Translations under genes and position numbers: made by a program | Source of the DNA: Pseudomonadota bacterium | GTDB taxonomy: Bacteria > Pseudomonadota > Alphaproteobacteria > UBA8366 > JADFVY01 | Direction of reading: 5' to 3' | DNA length: 8,495 nt | Assembly (NCBI GenBank): GCA_030671915.1 | Contig: DAOVHN010000074.1 | Coordinates: 1 to 8,495, forward strand | Part shown: one piece after another, positions 7,410-8,495 of the stretch | Layout: every line of letters begins with the position of its first letter | Numbering within the stretch: position 1 is the first letter of the stretch | The notes under the pieces: generated by a model | What the model was told of the DNA's origin: nothing | What the model saw: the letters and a program-made list of their open reading frames with translations, nothing else | Databases searched by the model: none

Positions 7410-8099
7410 TCAGAAGCTGATCGTCATCCCCATGGCGAAGACTGGATAATATTCGAAGGAAGACGCATCGTCCTCGAGCTCCGCCGACTCGGCTGCCAAT
7501 TCGGCCGCGAAGGTCGAATTGAAAGTGGCGTCGCTGGTGGTCACGACAACGCTGGGGCTGCCCTGGAACAGTACGCCGCCGGTAATAAAGAAGCTGACCG
7601 GGACGAAACCCTGGAATGTACCGTCGTAACCCAGGCCCAGATAAGGCGCCCATTTCGTGTCGAAGCTCATCTGGCTGATGATCCGGCCACTGCCGCCGGT
7701 GAAAGTCTGGCCACCGATCTGAACGTCGGCGAGTGGATCGGCCGTGAACGTGAATTCGTTATTGTTGTAATAAATGCCTCCCGAGACCACGAGGCCGGCA
7801 CCGATCGGCGACAGCGCCATCGGGTGAAAATCGGCGACCAGGCCATAGGTGCCGAAGCTCGCATCCACGTCATATTCAATGCCACCGAAACTGTCGCCGA
7901 TAAGCTCGGCGCCCGGTACGTCCATCTCGCCGAAATTGGCGTTGAAGCGGAGGGCGATGAAATCGGTCATTGAGGTCGCGACGTGCACCCCGTAGCCCAG
8001 CGTGCTGACACCGACGCCAATCGCGATATCGGCCTTGGCAGGCGTCGTAAACGAGGCCAGACCAAGCAAAACTGCCATGGTTGAAATAATTTTGCGCAT
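7410..8099 (-). CDS. Secreted outer-membrane beta-barrel protein
   Basis: A 229-residue protein beginning MRKIISTMAVLLGLASF, with a signal peptide and a likely cleavage after AKA (residue 23). The mature part alternates polar and hydrophobic residues, as in a small beta-barrel. It has conserved-looking strands such as FGTYGLVADFHPM (82-94), GLVVSGGIYYNNN (102-114), APYLGLGYDG (151-160) and GGVLFQGSPSVVV (174-186). An acidic Ala/Glu periplasmic-type segment AAELAAESAELEDDA (198-212) follows, then the terminal YYPVFAMGMTISF, whose final Phe is the usual BAM recognition signature. The pattern resembles uncharacterised proteobacterial outer-membrane proteins; I cannot assign a substrate. Start: Met at 8099 begins the signal peptide, and AGGGG lies about ten bases upstream. 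A longer frame to 8156 adds 19 residues before the signal peptide and is unlikely. Confidence 0.85.
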   Translation of the reverse strand: MRKIISTMAVLLGLASFTTPAKADIAIGVGVSTLGYGVHVATSMTDFIALRFNANFGEMDVPGAELIGDSFGGIEYDVDASFGTYGLVADFHPMALSPIGAGLVVSGGIYYNNNEFTFTADPLADVQIGGQTFTGGSGRIISQMSFDTKWAPYLGLGYDGTFQGFVPVSFFITGGVLFQGSPSVVVTTSDATFNSTFAAELAAESAELEDDASSFEYYPVFAMGMTISF

Positions 8100-8119
8100 C
8101 TTCTGATAACCCCTGCAAA

Positions 8120-8148
8120 AATAGCGGAACCGTTCAATGAAGGCGCAA
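8120..8148 (-). promoter_or_regulatory. Possible promoter of the outer-membrane protein gene
   Basis: On the minus strand TTGCGC (8148-8143) and GCTATT (8125-8120) are 17 bp apart, giving a start near 8113 and a short leader to ATG 8099. Both hexamers are only partial matches. The upstream stretch 8155-8209, before the acyltransferase stop, is AT-rich and holds no gene and no clear terminator. Confidence 0.3.
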
Positions 8149-8209
8149 GGTAGCAACGAACCATTAAAATTCGTTAAAAGGTGCGGTTTATTCCCATTCG
8201 TATACTAAG

Positions 8210-8495
8210 CTATCGCTTGCCGATGATCGACGCGATGGCGGCGGCGGCCAGGCGGGCTTCTGGCGGGTCGGCGCGCGAGGTCAGCACCACCGGCACCTTC
8301 GCGCCCATGACGATGCCGGCCGCGGTGGCGCTCATGAAATAAACCATCTGCTTGAACAGGAAGTTTCCGGCCTCGAGATTCGGCACGATCAGGATATCGG
8401 CCTGTCCGGCGACCGGACTATCGACACCCTTGATTGGCGCGGCTTCGGGCGACACCGCGTTGTCGAAACCGAATGGGCCGTCGATGATGGCGCCC
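8210..8495 (-). CDS. Phosphate acetyl/butyryltransferase, C-terminal fragment
   Basis: The last 94 residues of a protein that enters from the right edge. The chain GAIIDGPFGFDNAVSPEAA, then VAGQADILIVPNLEAGNFLF, then GIVMGAKVPVVLTSRAD, is the diagnostic C-terminal part of the Pta/Ptb family (PTA_PTB domain), which exchanges CoA and phosphate on acetyl or butyryl groups. The enzyme makes acyl-phosphate for a downstream acetate or butyrate kinase, or works in reverse for activation. The fragment cannot separate a stand-alone Ptb from the common fusion with an N-terminal MaoC-like enoyl-CoA hydratase domain. No kinase gene follows in the window; the next gene on the same strand is the outer-membrane protein, 110 bases on, probably with its own promoter. 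Closeness to the phasin fits butyryl/hydroxybutyryl-CoA metabolism, but this is inference. Confidence 0.9.
   Translation of the reverse strand, partial: GAIIDGPFGFDNAVSPEAAPIKGVDSPVAGQADILIVPNLEAGNFLFKQMVYFMSATAAGIVMGAKVPVVLTSRADPPEARLAAAAIASIIGKR

Noticed and set aside
8100..8156. Longer start for the outer-membrane protein at 8156
   Set aside because: It would place 19 residues before a clear signal peptide and cover the likely promoter.

Overview
The window is GC-rich and reads as chromosomal DNA of an alphaproteobacterium, plausibly Rhodospirillales-like. I base this on the alphaproteobacterial style of ClpS/ClpA, a phasin with TGC/GCA operator-like repeats, a COG3146/DUF482 FemAB-like protein, a DUF938 methyltransferase and a CHASE2-type sensor. 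The assignment to order is inference from protein flavour only. No tRNA, rRNA, CRISPR, transposase or phage gene was seen.

Layout. 1-207 (minus): N-terminus of a CHASE2-domain protein that runs off the left edge. 290-559 (minus): a small Asp/Ser/Glu-rich ORF with a 9-bp tandem repeat and a conflict over its reading frame. 560-765: AT-rich intergenic DNA with a short palindrome. 766-1434 (minus): DUF938 methyltransferase. 1561-2724 (plus): FemAB-like/DUF482 acyltransferase, divergent from the methyltransferase. 2825-2986 (plus): a possible small one-helix membrane protein, then a bidirectional terminator. 3112-5738 (minus): the clpS-clpA pair with a 4-base overlap. 5821-6594 (plus): a zinc-ribbon class I methyltransferase divergent from clpS, ending inside a 59-bp near-perfect palindrome. 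6726-7193 (minus): phasin with its own terminator and a promoter carrying two operator-like repeats. 7410-8099 (minus): outer-membrane beta-barrel protein with a textbook terminator. 8210-8495 (minus): C-terminus of a phosphate acetyl/butyryltransferase that runs off the right edge.

Function. ClpS delivers N-degron substrates to the ClpA unfoldase, which feeds ClpP (not in the window). The phasin coats polyhydroxyalkanoate granules, and the acyl-phosphate/acyl-CoA enzyme nearby fits carbon-storage or fermentation metabolism. The remaining genes are mostly housekeeping or poorly characterised.

I see no obvious new multi-gene system. The items most worth a second look are the acidic repeat ORF whose coding frame disagrees with its best start site, the 59-bp palindrome at 6594-6652, and the phasin promoter with two near-identical 13-bp sites 30 bp apart.
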